Positions 34,522 to 50,086 of a stretch of 64,000 bases of DNA are shown piece by piece; the stretch's first letter is position 1; each line of letters opens with the position of its first letter. Origin of the DNA: Adiantum capillus-veneris (taxonomy: Eukaryota > Streptophyta > Polypodiopsida > Polypodiales > Pteridaceae). The stretch lies in the NCBI GenBank assembly GCA_014529385.2, contig CM043962.1, forward strand, positions 47,613,098 through 47,677,097, read 5' to 3'. The notes beneath the pieces were generated by a model, which made no database searches, was not told where the DNA came from, and worked only from the letters and a program-made list of their open reading frames with translations. Both the position numbers and the translations under genes were made by a program.

Positions 34522-36891
34522 ATCCATTGTATGAAAAACACTGGAAAAGACTCCGTTTTCCTACATGAGAAAATTTCTAAATCTTCTTGTGAAAGTTGAT
34601 CAGGGTTAGGAACATAAGGTTTTAATAGACTAACATGGAAGAAATCATGAATTTTGAGGTTAGAAGATAGCTTTAGCTTGTAAGCTTGATCACTTATCAC
34701 TTTGACAATCTCATAGGGCATGAGCTTCTTGTACTTTCCCAAGGATAGGTTACTTTTCTTGGGCCTGACCCTAAGGAATACCTTGTCGATCTCCTTCCTT
34801 AAATTCGATCTGATCTCTTCTTATCTGCGTAATATTTTTGTCTGTCATGAGCGGCTTGAATATCCTTACGAATCGCCTTGGTTTGAGCTTCCATGTCTTC
34901 GAACATTTTCTTTGAGGCTTCTACCTTGATAGTAGGATCTAAGAAATTTAATGGAGCGAAACATTCTTGTCCATAAAAAGCCTAAAATGGTGACATTCCT
35001 ATGATTCTATGGTCAAGGGAATTATAGGCATATTCAACCAAAGGAAGACATTGGATCCATTTCTTTGGTTCCTGTGAACAATCTTCTCTAAGAATATCCT
35101 CAATCACTTGGTTTACTCTTTTAGTCTGACCATCTGTTTGAAGATGATATGTTGTGCTAAAAAACATTTGTGTTCTAATGGCTTGAAAGAGTGAAGTCCA
35201 AAACTTTGAGGTAAATTTCGCATCCCTATCGCTAATTAGGTAGACCATGAAGTCTAAAGATTTCCTTCATGAAGATTCGACTAATATCAGAGGCAATGAA
35301 GGTAGTTTTTACAGGCATCAAGTGATCTACCTTAGTAAGAATATAATCAACAACAAATACTGAATCAAAGCCTCCAACCCTATGACAAAGTCCATAGTGA
35401 TACACTCCCATTTCATTTGAGGTTTATCAAGAGGTTGAAGTTGTCCAAGTAGTTTGATTCTTTCAGCTTCAATCCGTTGGCAGGAGAGACATTGCTTCAC
35501 ATAGCGAAGAACATCCCCCTTCATTTCTGGCCAAAAGTATCTTCTTCTAACAACATTTAAGGTCTTTGCATACCCAGGGTGACCTAAAGTTGGGCTATCA
35601 TGAGCCTCAAATAGGGTTTCTTTCTTCACTGTTGGGTCCTTAGGTACACAAAGCCTTTGTCAAAAATAAAGACATCCCTCTTGAACAAAGTAATCCTTTA
35701 TTGATATATTCTTTGTTTCATGTGTAATGCCTTGTTGAATCTGCAAGGATAACTGCTCTGGGTCTTTCAAGGCTGCTTCCTTAATTCTTTCCCACATAGG
35801 ATTATTATGTATAGAGATAGCACTAAGGAAAGCTTTGTGATTAAGTCCATCCACAACTACATTGTCCTTCCCTAGTCTAAACTTTATGTTGAAGTCATAT
35901 TCTTGAAGAAGTTCAATCCATCTTCTTTGCCTCATGTTAAGATTGGATTGTGTAAAGATCCACTTCAAGCTTTTATGATCAATGACTAACTAAAATTTGC
36001 GATTGAGAAGATAATGTCTCCGTAGGTTTTATCATGGACAATTGCTAAGAGTTCCAAGTCATGGGTCGGGTAACTCTTCTCATGATCTCTGAGCTTTCAA
36101 GAAGTATAGGCTACATGCCTATCTTCTTGAGTAAGGACTCCCCCTAAAGCAAGTTTGCTAGGATCTGCTATAACTTCAAACTCTTTTTTGAAATCCGGAA
36201 ATTTAAGAATTGGGGCTGATACTAGGTATCCTTTTAACTTTACAAAACTGGCCTCGTGTTCTACTCTCCATTTGATCCTCATTCCTTTCTTTAGTAATTG
36301 TGTTAAAAGTGCTGCAATGAGAGCATAATCCTTGACAAATATCCTATACCATCCTGTGATTCCAAGAAATCCCCTTATTTCACTGATAGAAGTAGGTTGA
36401 GGCCATTCTACGATGTCCTTAATTTTATCTGGGTCAACTTAGATACCTTTGCAAGATAAAATAAAGCCAAGATAGCTGACTTGGGAAGAACAAAATGTAC
36501 ATTTACTCTTCTTAGCATAAAGCTAATGTGACATAAGAGCTATAATACTTTACGTGCTCTTCATGATCTACCTCATCTTTAGAATAGATCAAGATTTTTT
36601 CAAAGAAAACCAAGAAAAAATCATCTAGGTAAGGTATAAAACTATCTTGCATTAGTCGATTGTAGCTTGCAAGAGCATTAGTAAAACCAAAAGACATTAC
36701 TGTGAACTCATAATGTCCATACCTAGTATTGAAAGCCGTCTTTGGAATGTCTAATTCTTTGATCCTTATCTGATAATACCCAGAGCAAAGATCAATCTTT
36801 GTGAAGATATTAGCCCCGTGTAGCCTATCCAACAGCTCATCAATTCTAAGAATGGGATACTTGTTCTTAATAGTAACTTGATTAAGCCCGT
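34512..36891 (-). pseudogene. pol: Gypsy G2 pol, 3' half: RT, RNase H, integrase
   Basis: Read from 36891 downwards. RT resumes at [14 protein letters not shown] and [20 protein letters not shown]; the catalytic box reads [12 protein letters not shown] instead of FFDDILIYS. The RT/RNase H joint follows at 36097-36282 (FVKLKGYLVSAPILKFPDF, IADPSKLALGGVL), then RNase H at 35660-35968. The integrase zinc domain is at 35327-35629 (GHPGYAKTLNVVRRRYFWP, CLSCQR) and the core at 34982-35248 (LISDRDAKFTSKFW, YHLQTDGQTKRVNQ). The C-terminal GPY/F-type end is at 34512-34742 (KLMPYEIVKVISDQAYKLKL, FHVSLLKPYV). Multiple stops and frameshifts show an old copy. The missing 5' half is at 55160-56830, beyond the inserted LTR element. 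Confidence 0.9.
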
Positions 36892-37289
36892 TGTCATGCA
36901 GCTCCACTTCCATGATGGGAAAAAGAGCAAAGAAATGCAAGATAAGATTCTTTGAAGCCTACACATTTACTGAGCAGTGATCAGGGCTTGTTAATAGGCC
37001 AAGTTTAATGATTAATGTAAGCCAGATGCGGCTTAAAAGGGCCAACATATGCCTTAATGATGTAAAAAATGAGTATTCTTGAAGTGAGCACAAATGGAAG
37101 ATTATGATCTAGAACTGTAGTACTTGAAGTGCTCTATCGACCTGTCTTTACGGCTTGTCAATTGGAGCTACGGTACAAAAGTTATTGCAGTTTGAAGGTT
37201 GAGTCGATTGTGGATCCGTACCAGATTGGGCAACTGCAACTGAGGTGACAGAATTGAAATGAATGCATGGGATCGAAGTGCTCATTTTG

Positions 37290-40083
<2,794 letters not shown>

Positions 40084-40121
40084 TCCTTTGTGAACCCGAT
40101 GTGAAACAAGCTGAGGTAAAG

Positions 40122-42524
40122 ATGGAGAATCTAGAGCAGATGATGAAGATGATTGCAGAGTTAAGTGCAAACGGTTTTGATGATAAGTCAATAGTTCCAG
40201 ATTTTTCAAAGATGCTTCAATTGGTTCAAGGATCTCTGCTTGAAATGGAGATCGTAAAGAAGAAAAATCAAATGGATGAAGCTTTGGATGTAGCTTTAGA
40301 TGCAGTATACTACGAGAGATGAGTCTTTGATGGATACGATCTAGAGGGCTACCTAGAGTGTTCATTAGGAAGAGGATGGGGTGTAGAAGGGCCTCTTTAT
40401 TTGACATGAGATTATGGAGGTGATTAAAAATTTGACAAATAGGTGCACACCATGTGTGCAAGAATGGTGGGTGTGTCAGAGATGTGTAAGAGTGGTCAAA
40501 AGATGCACTTTTCCCCCAAAAAAGGAGCTGGAAAATTTCATGATTTTTGGCCTTCAATAACTCCCACATATGATCTTCAATTTGAGCGGAGATTGTAGAT
40601 ATGCAATCTACACATCGAGCTCTTTCCATAGATATGCTACATGATATGGTTTTACCCACTAGATTTTAAATTCCATTTTGGGGGGAAACTTTGAATTCAA
40701 ATAAACTAGTTGTTTGCATGTTTGAATTCAAAAGCTTTCCTTTGATTTACTTTCTTAATACTAAAGGTTTGACTTCCTTAAACTGCCAAATAAAGAGGCT
40801 GTCCTAGATCCCATTCTCCTCCTAATGTATGAGTTGGAAACCAAGTTAAGAGGGATACCTGAAGAGTTAATGGTCAGATCTTTTGAGCAGTTAGTGAGTT
40901 CAGATTTGAAGGATCAGATTACAGAGGTTACCAAAGCGTGCAACGACGACTGGGAATATTTCAAAGAAGCTATTGTACAGGTAAGTTATGAGCATTATGA
41001 AAGCTATCAAGAACAGAGTTCAAGTCTACCAAACTATGCAAATATTTGAGGACAAGTACGATCAAAGTTAGAAGCTGTAATTGATGAGTGTATTGTACAA
41101 GATGCTACCTTCTTACAGGCTAATGATGACGACATAGTTAAAGCTGTGTATGAAAAGTTGGGTTTTGCAGATGCCTTGCATGAGGTAGAAGTCTTTGAGG
41201 GTGAGGGTTTACAGCCTCAAGATACACAAGGTGAATTTTGTGAAGAACTTATAAAGGCAGTACAGGAGGAAAAGAAATCAGGGGATCAAAACAACGAAGT
41301 GGCTAAAGCTCAAGAAGAAATTGTGCAGGCTAATGATGACGACATAGTTAAAGCTGTGTATGAAAATTTGGGTTTTGCAGATGCCTTGCATGAGGTAGAA
41401 GTCTTTGAGGGTGAGGGTTTACAGCCTCAAGATACACAGGGTGAATTTTTTGAAGAACTTATAAAGGCAGTACAGGAGGAAAAGAAATCAGGGGATCAAA
41501 ACAACAAAGTGGCTAAAGCTCAAGAAGAAATTGTGCAGGCAAATGAGTGCAACCATATTCAAGTAGACATGCATGAAGATTCGGTTACAACTGATACTTT
41601 TGCTACTGACTCAGAATTAGAGCAATTTTTTTTGGTATAGATTCTACCATAGAGTTGATTGATGATACTGGTACAGATTCTACCATAGAGTTGATTGATG
41701 ATATTGGTATAGATTCTACCATAGAGTTGAATGATGATATAGATGTTATAGGTCAAAGCAAGGCTGCTGCTGTTGAGACTAGCATGATCATGGATATGGG
41801 TATACCAGATTTTCCACATTTGGATATACCAAATTTTGAGGACATGGTTAAGAAAGATATGTGCTTGAAGATCTGCAAAATGTTGATTCAGAGGGGGTGC
41901 AGACTCCTTCATTGACAAGTTGTTGTGAAGCCAACCTACCGAAGTGAAAAATTGGTCTTGAATGTGATGATGATGAATCAGAGGGGGTGCAGACTCCTTC
42001 TTTGACAAGTTTCTGTGACCTAGAGCTACCAATCTGGTAGACTGATCCTAAATTTTCTGATGATTTAGAGGGGGGGCAAACTTCTTCTCTATTAAGAATT
42101 TGTGACAGAGGGCTCACACTATGGAGGAATGATCATGAACTTGATGATGCCAATTCAGAGGGGGTGCATAGTGAAGTGCAATCTCTTGATGTTGAATATG
42201 ATTGGTTTCATTGTGCCAATGATATAGACAGGCCAGTACATGAAATTTTCAATACACATGCTAAACTTTGTGCTACAGAAATGCAAAGATATTTGGATGA
42301 GGGTGAAAGACTTGAAGAGCAGTTTACAACAACAAATGTATTTAGTATGCATGTTATATGTGGAAATCTTAGTTTACAGTAGCCTGAGATGTGCAAGATG
42401 GAGGAACCTTCTAGAGCGGTGGACCGAGACCTTATGTGCTTATTGGATACAGATGCTAAGTATTCCAATCAATCTAGATTCATGCATGAGAAAGTTTGTT
42501 CAAATGCAGTTGATAATGACCTTA
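40122..42524 (+). pseudogene. LARD internal region: spliced-looking ORFs of unknown function
   Basis: Internal coding material that is not gag or pol. The first ORF (40122-40322) is acidic and helical: ENLEQMMKMIAELSANGFDD, LQLVQGSLLEMEIVKKK. The second (about 40752-40980: DPILLLMYELETKLRGIPEE, DDWEYFKEAIVQ) ends at a perfect donor, CAG|GTAAGT (40981). An acceptor TTCTTACAG ends at 41118, and the next frame runs 41119-41638 with two 70-codon repeats. Later text (41655-42380) has further DSTIELIDDIG-type repeats and the motif CAGAGGGGGTGCA several times. I recognise no family. The splice sites suggest a captured host gene piece rather than a retroviral-type ORF. Confidence 0.5.
41119..41538 (+). 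repeat. Two in-frame 210-bp tandem repeats (70 codons each)
   Basis: Units 41119-41328 and 41329-41538 differ at only a handful of positions. Each encodes an acidic block with KAVYENLGFADALHEVEVFE and GEFFEELIKAVQEEKKSGDQ. The first unit begins exactly at a splice acceptor (TTCTTACAG|GCT), and the second begins after GTGCAG|GCT, as if an exon had been duplicated. Confidence 0.9.
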
Positions 42525-44906
<2,382 letters not shown>

Positions 44907-44941
44907 GGGTGTAAGCATGTTAACTTGTCATGGTTTTTGTG
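44907..44941 (+). repeat. Left terminal inverted repeat
   Basis: Begins GGGTGTAAGCATGTTAACTT and continues TGTCATGGTTTTTGTG. It contains the palindrome AAGCATGTTAACTT-like core, and is followed by subterminal AGCATA/TAAGCATAAT words. Confidence 0.9.
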
Positions 44942-45325
44942 CTAGTTATCATGTGGCAACAAGCATATCTTGTAAGCATAATGAGAGTGTAACTTTTCAA
45001 ACGTGTGGGAATCCATCAAATATTTCAAAATAGGGAGACCACCCTAAATCCACTTTCCTGACCATTTACGCAGTGTTACTCTGAGGGGCAGTCAAAATGC
45101 GTGGAGAGAAGCGGAGTGGGGCAGTCAACATGCATGGAGAGAAGCGGGACGCAGGGGCCAGAGGTAAGAGGGGCACAGGGGCCAGAGGTAAGAGAGAACC
45201 AAAAACAAAGTGGAGGGATGAACTTTCTGCTGCTTCTTCTCCGCCCCGAAAAAGGGTGAAGCTCTCTGATTCCCCAGCATCCCCAATGGCAAAGACCTTG
45301 CATACAAAGGGGAAGGATGACTCAG

Positions 45326-45368
<43 letters not shown>

Positions 45369-45507
45369 CTCATTATGATTTGCGAGGATAGTTCCTGGTG
45401 CTGTCTTGGCTGGAGAGTTGTCCCTTGATGTCGGCTTTAGCAGTAGGACATCTTGTGAATAGTCACTTGAAATACAATCGCTCAAGTCGAAGTCTGGCTC
45501 AAGAAGC

Positions 45508-48500
45508 ACAAACCAGTGTTTGATTTGAACCTTGAAATTGGAAGGAAGTGCTCAATACTGCACTTTCCTACTGCTAATCTTGTGACATTGGGGGTGTGCA
45601 GGCCGATGGAAAGCTTCAAAGTTTACAGTCCAGTACAGAGCAAGTTCTGTATTAGAGCAGAAGAGTTCAATGATGTTCATGGCCTCTCCCTGGCTGGTGC
45701 CAACCCCAAACTAGTGAGGTGGGATCAGATCAGTGATGTGGAGTGGTTCAGTGTTTTCAAAGAGTCAAAGAATCGTAGTCACTATCGCATGAAATGCAGT
45801 TGTTTGCGTACTGATATGTTCGACCAGGTGATGCAGCTGCATTACAAGGTGTACCAGAAGCCCCCAACAAACATGGAGATCAACTCTGCATTCGCCAAGG
45901 GGTTTGTAAAAGAATTCAGCCCGGCGGCAATTGCAAGTAGCTCAGCCATGCAATTCAATTGGGCTGAATTCGCTGTCCAGCATTTGCAAGACCTCCGAGA
46001 GAAAGGGTACTACGAGGCCCATGTCGAAAAGTGGAGGATGCGCAATGTATTTCTAAACATCGAGGAGGCGCAAGCTGAAATGAAGGAGGATACCAAGGAG
46101 ACACCCATCTCTCGCCACAACACTCACCAGCAGGCTGAAAGCCTGTCATTTTTTGGCGTTGAGAATTTGCAGCACATAAAGGCTGCCTATGAAATTCTCA
46201 GCAAACAACTGCAAGATGCTAAATAACATCTTCTAACTGCAAAATTAGACTTTCAAAGTTGCGAGGGTTGTCCAAGCAAGCAATGCTAGGGTCACCCCAA
46301 TTGTGCTTGCTATGAGACAAAAGCTTCACGACGCTGAAAATGAATTACAGAGGTTACTACAGAGCGACATCGTGGATGCAAAGAGGGAAATAGAGTGTAA
46401 AGTAAAAATAGAGACATTGGAAGGTTTGACATTTCCTGACAGTGAGGACACTCTTGTTGCTGACTCAACTTGTCAGCGTGTAAGTGCGTGGCTTTTATGC
46501 TTCTACCATATGATTGGAATATGTGCACAACAAACCTATGTACTTACCTGCTCCTCTTTTTTTTGGTGTGCAGATTAATGTGGAGGTTATGGAAGCAAAA
46601 GTGAATGCATGTGAAGGTCAACTGCAGCTCCTAATGCACATGAGCAAGATGCTACAAGGCTCCTCCATTCCCACTGCCCTGTGTAATATGTCTATGGGCA
46701 CTTTTATAGAAAGTATAGAAGGGGTATGCGATGGGACGATGATCAACCCGTGCACTGGCTGCAGTTTGCCACTTGAAGTAAAGGGAATCTCCCCCACGGT
46801 CAAGATGCCCTGTGGGCATAGCTACCACTTTCTCTGCTTTGCAGCTGCATGCTCCTTGTCGACAAAATGTAGAGTTGTGACCTGCCAGCAAAGGATACCA
46901 CAAGAATGGTGTTGGAAACCCACAGGGCAAGACATCCAATCACACCAACATCTGGTAAGATTGTACAGGGTGTGCTAATTAGCATACCCAGTGTGTTAAT
47001 TAGAATATTTAGTGTGTTAACTGGATATGCTAATTAGCATATCTTGTAGGCTAATTAGCATTCTGGGTATGCTAATTAGCATACCCAGTGAGAATATTGA
47101 GTGTGTTAACTGGATATGATAATTAGCATATCTTGTATGCTAATTAGCATACTCTGTGCTCAGTGTACAGATTAGAGTAAGTTTGGCATATTATCATATC
47201 TAGTAAGTTAGCTACCATATCCAAATGCTAACTAGCAAACTGTATATGCTGATTAGCATACTGGGTATGCTGATTAGCGTACTAGGTATGCTTATCAGCA
47301 TATTGGATATGCTAATTAGCATACTGGGTATGCTAATTAGCATAGTGGGAATGCTCATTAGCATACTGGGTATGCTGATTCACGTACTGAGTATGCTGAT
47401 TAGCATACTAGATATGCTGATTAGCATATTGGATATGCTAAATAGCATACTGGATATGCTAAATAACATACTGGGTATGCTAATTAGCATATTGGGAATA
47501 CTAAATAGCATACTGGGTATGCTAATTAGCATACTGGATATGCTAATTAGCATACTGAAGATAGTCCTTGTATGCTAGCTACTAGCAGTCCCAGTATGCT
47601 AATTAGCATATCCATTATGCTAATTAGCATACCCAGTATGCTCATTAGTATACCCAGTATGCTAATTAGCATATCTTGTATGCTAATTAGCATACTTGTG
47701 CTCAGTGTATAGACTAGAGTAAGTTTGTCATAATGGAAAATCTAGTAAGTAAGCTACCATCTCCAGATGCAAACTAGCATATTTGATATGCTAGTTAGCA
47801 TACTCAGCAATTCGAATTAGCATACTAGGCTTGTCAGCATAATGGATTCCAATGTATGCCAGGCCGCACACATAGTCACATCATATCAAACATTTTCTAG
47901 CATACATGACATGCTTATATGAGTCTTAATCCACGTTTTTTGTTGCAGGCCTGGGGCAGTCCCTCCGTGATGTGGGCAGTGTGCATGACACGAAGGGCAA
48001 GGGAAAGGCTGTAATGGAGGACCCTTCGATTGAGGAGAGTGATGAGCTTGATATAGGTGAGAACCCTTCGATAGAGAAGGGTGCTGAGCTAGATGCAAGG
48101 AGTGAAGGGGTGGATAAGGGCTCCCAACAGATGCCAAATGAAATCATGAAAACAACGGAGGAAGGCAGTGATGTGAGCAGGAACTCAGAAGATGAAAAAG
48201 AAGATGATTTTTTTTTCATGGCTTCTCGTGTGCCTCGTGTGCCAGCGATGCCTGCTGCAACTGACAAATCAGAAGCTTCTCAGCAGAGACAGTGGCTAGT
48301 GGCTCAGGGGAAACTTTGAAGAATGACAACATAGAAGATGAGCAAGAAGTTGGTGACAACAGCCCTCCTGAGGGTTTTTTGCGTAAAGCTCAGCTAAAAA
48401 GAAAAGTTGGCCTTGAAGAGGTACCCGAAGACATTGCAAGCACAGCCTGTGGGTCGGACAAGGCTCAAAGCTCCAAAGGTGAAAAGAAAGCCACCCACTC

Positions 48501-48525
48501 AAGAGCTTGCAAAAAATTGTGTTAA
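45508..48525 (+). pseudogene. Transposon gene A: coiled-coil and RING-H2-like protein
   Basis: A multi-exon gene. Exon 45508-46479 encodes an unknown N-terminal domain (PMESFKVYSPVQSKFCIRAE, LVRWDQISDVEW, MQFNWAEFAVQHLQ) and a coiled coil (RQKLHDAENELQRLL). It contains one TAA at 46226 and a nearby frameshift. Intron 46480-46573 (GTAAGT...GTGCAG) joins in frame to exon 46574-46954. That exon ends in a zinc cluster C-x2-C (PCTGCS), C-x-H-x2-H-x2-C (CGHSYHFLC) and C-x4-C, close to RING-H2 and suggesting a ubiquitin-ligase or DNA/protein-binding role (inference). A 994-bp intron (46955-47948) filled with palindromes follows. A Glu/Asp/Ser-rich tail (47949-48525) comes next, but its frame is off by one with the canonical sites. 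A basic PPRKRVKLSD stretch at about 45240 may belong to a 5' exon. Confidence 0.65.
46974..47860. repeat. Intronic array of 14-16-bp palindromes, 21-bp phased
   Basis: Dozens of copies of TATGCTAATTAGCATA and variants. From 47225 to 47560, 16 successive units keep exact 21-bp spacing (palindrome plus a CTGGG/CTGGA-type spacer). This is why a frame translating as MLISILG repeats stays open. The core ATGCTAATTAGCAT is perfectly self-complementary. The array lies wholly inside the intron 46955-47948 of gene A. Confidence 0.92.
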
Positions 48526-48742
48526 GACTTATTGCTCCCTACCCGGTTGTGCCCTTCACTGTATATGCTAGACCATTTTGAAACCCAAATGTGTATTGTA
48601 AATGACATGCATTTTGTTTTCCAATGAAAATGTATTTTTGTGCAATATAAATCTGAGCAGCAGTTCATTGTAATAGTTCATCGTAATTTTTGCGGTTTTT
48701 CTTTTTTAAACTTGTTCATTTCGTATCGCGGTTTCCGTGCAG

Positions 48743-49896
48743 AGGAAGAGAAACAGGCATTAATCGTCATGCCTGATACAACTGCGGCCATGCAATGGCA
48801 GAAATTACGGAGATGGCGAGTCCACAAAGCTAGGCAGTTAAGGAGACAAAAAATGGAGATTGAAAAACGCCTTGAACGATATTCACAGCTTGCCCGTAGT
48901 ATTATTGAGCGCCTAAATTATGTGCACCCAAGTGGGCCGGTTATTTTTGCTGAATGGTATCCTCTACCAGACCTAATATGGGTGCCTAAGCGTTTATGTG
49001 ATGAAAAAAGGGATCTGGTGCTGGACTTGAACGGTCTTTTGGTGGCAGTGGTAGAGCCTCGCTTTGGTGAAAAGCCCCCGACATATGCAGATGAAATGCT
49101 AAAATACGATGTACTTGATAAGCAGGTGTTCTGTCGCAAGGACATCCTTTTTTTTGGACTGGTGCCTGCAGTTATTTAATGTGTTTATATGGAGCACAAG
49201 CCTCCATAGTAAAGTCATGAGTATTTGCCGTACTGTTTTTAAAGAGCAGGTGCCAAAGATTACTGGGTTTTTTGCTCAAGCGCACTGTACAAAGCAATCC
49301 TGGCAGATCCAGAGAAAACCTGTGTTTATGAAAGACTTATCCTTGTTCTGGAAACACACTCCGGGGTACAATGCCCAAAACACACTTATAATCGATAATA
49401 GATTCTACAAAGTGTTTCAGAACCCACCACAAACTTGGCTTGTTACTCCCAGTCTAGAGCACCAGAGTGCTGAGTAGAGGGAAAACTTCCTTATAGAAAC
49501 TTTGAAGTCCTGGCTTTTTCTTTGGCTGCAAACGGATGAACGGAAAGAATATTTTGCTGATAATGTGTTTGAGACAGGCTCAGATGAGTTTTTTGATGCA
49601 GTCGTCAAATGTTTGCTTGACATTCAAAAGAGGGATATAAAGGCTAAAAGACTAGAAGAAATTTGTCTCGCAAATAGCGGGAAGCTGACCTAGAGGCAGA
49701 AAGAGAGAAAGAAAAGCTGGAGAGGGAAAGAAGAGAAAGTGAGCAGCATAGTGCCAACCTAGAAGCAGAGAGAAAAGAAAAGAGGCATCAGGAAGAAGAC
49801 AGCGAAGACAGCCCGGTCACTACAAGCGCCCTCCGAGGAGGCCTTAAGGGTTTTTGGGGCAATGAGACTGTCATTGTAAAATTGAACCCTATGTAA
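48743..49896 (+). pseudogene. Transposon gene B: FCP1/NIF-like HAD phosphatase with coiled-coil tail
   Basis: Begins after an acceptor TTCCGTGCAG (48742); first ATG at 48769. A basic helical region (WQKLRRWRVHKARQLRRQKM) is followed by DLVLDLNGLLVAVVEP at 49012-49059, HAD motif I with Asp nucleophile codon 49024-49026. The second acidic position of the DxD motif is Asn, as in many plant FCP1-like proteins. A T-run near 49148-49155 causes a one-base frameshift. The domain then continues with WCLQLFNVFIWSTSL (WSS-type motif), FAQAHCTKQSW, KPVFMKDLSLFW and TLIIDNRFYKVFQNP (motif III, where family members usually have DD). After a TAG at 49475 and another shift near 49680 comes a charged coiled coil (DLEAEREKEKLERERRES) to TAA at 49894. 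Known family role: dephosphorylation of RNA polymerase II CTD or similar phosphoproteins. Confidence 0.72.
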
Positions 49897-49913
49897 ATAA
49901 TTTGATGTTGGAA

Positions 49914-50021
49914 ATTAATGTAAACAGTTTGATAGTTAGCATGCTGGCAATTAATGTAAACAGTTTGATAGTTAGCATGCTGTCAATTAATGTAAACAGT
50001 TTGATATTTAGCATGCTGACC
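49914..50021. repeat. 36-bp unit repeated three times
   Basis: Units 49914-49949, 49950-49985 and 49986-50021 read ATTAATGTAAACAGTTTGAT then AGTTAGCATGCTGGCA with two or three differences. They lie between the 3' ends of gene B and the transposase gene and contain the same TTAGCAT word as the intronic arrays. Confidence 0.93.
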
Positions 50022-50086
50022 AACTTTATAATAAAACTGCATACCCTTACAACAAAGTGGTATATAGAAAATCCACTGGATACGAC

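Noticed and set aside
45066-45509. 147-codon minus-strand ORF at the left end of the transposon
   Set aside because: Part is (GA)n translation and it overlaps the candidate 5' exon of gene A on the plus strand; a start DFDLSDCISSDYSQD looks protein-like, so doubt remains.
47225-47578. 117-codon ORF translating as MLISILG repeats
   Set aside because: It is a by-product of the 21-bp phased palindrome array, which lies in an intron; no start context and no real protein composition.
46974-47860. CRISPR-like regularly spaced repeats
   Set aside because: Repeats are palindromes with 5-bp near-constant spacers in a eukaryotic intron; no unique spacers and no cas genes.
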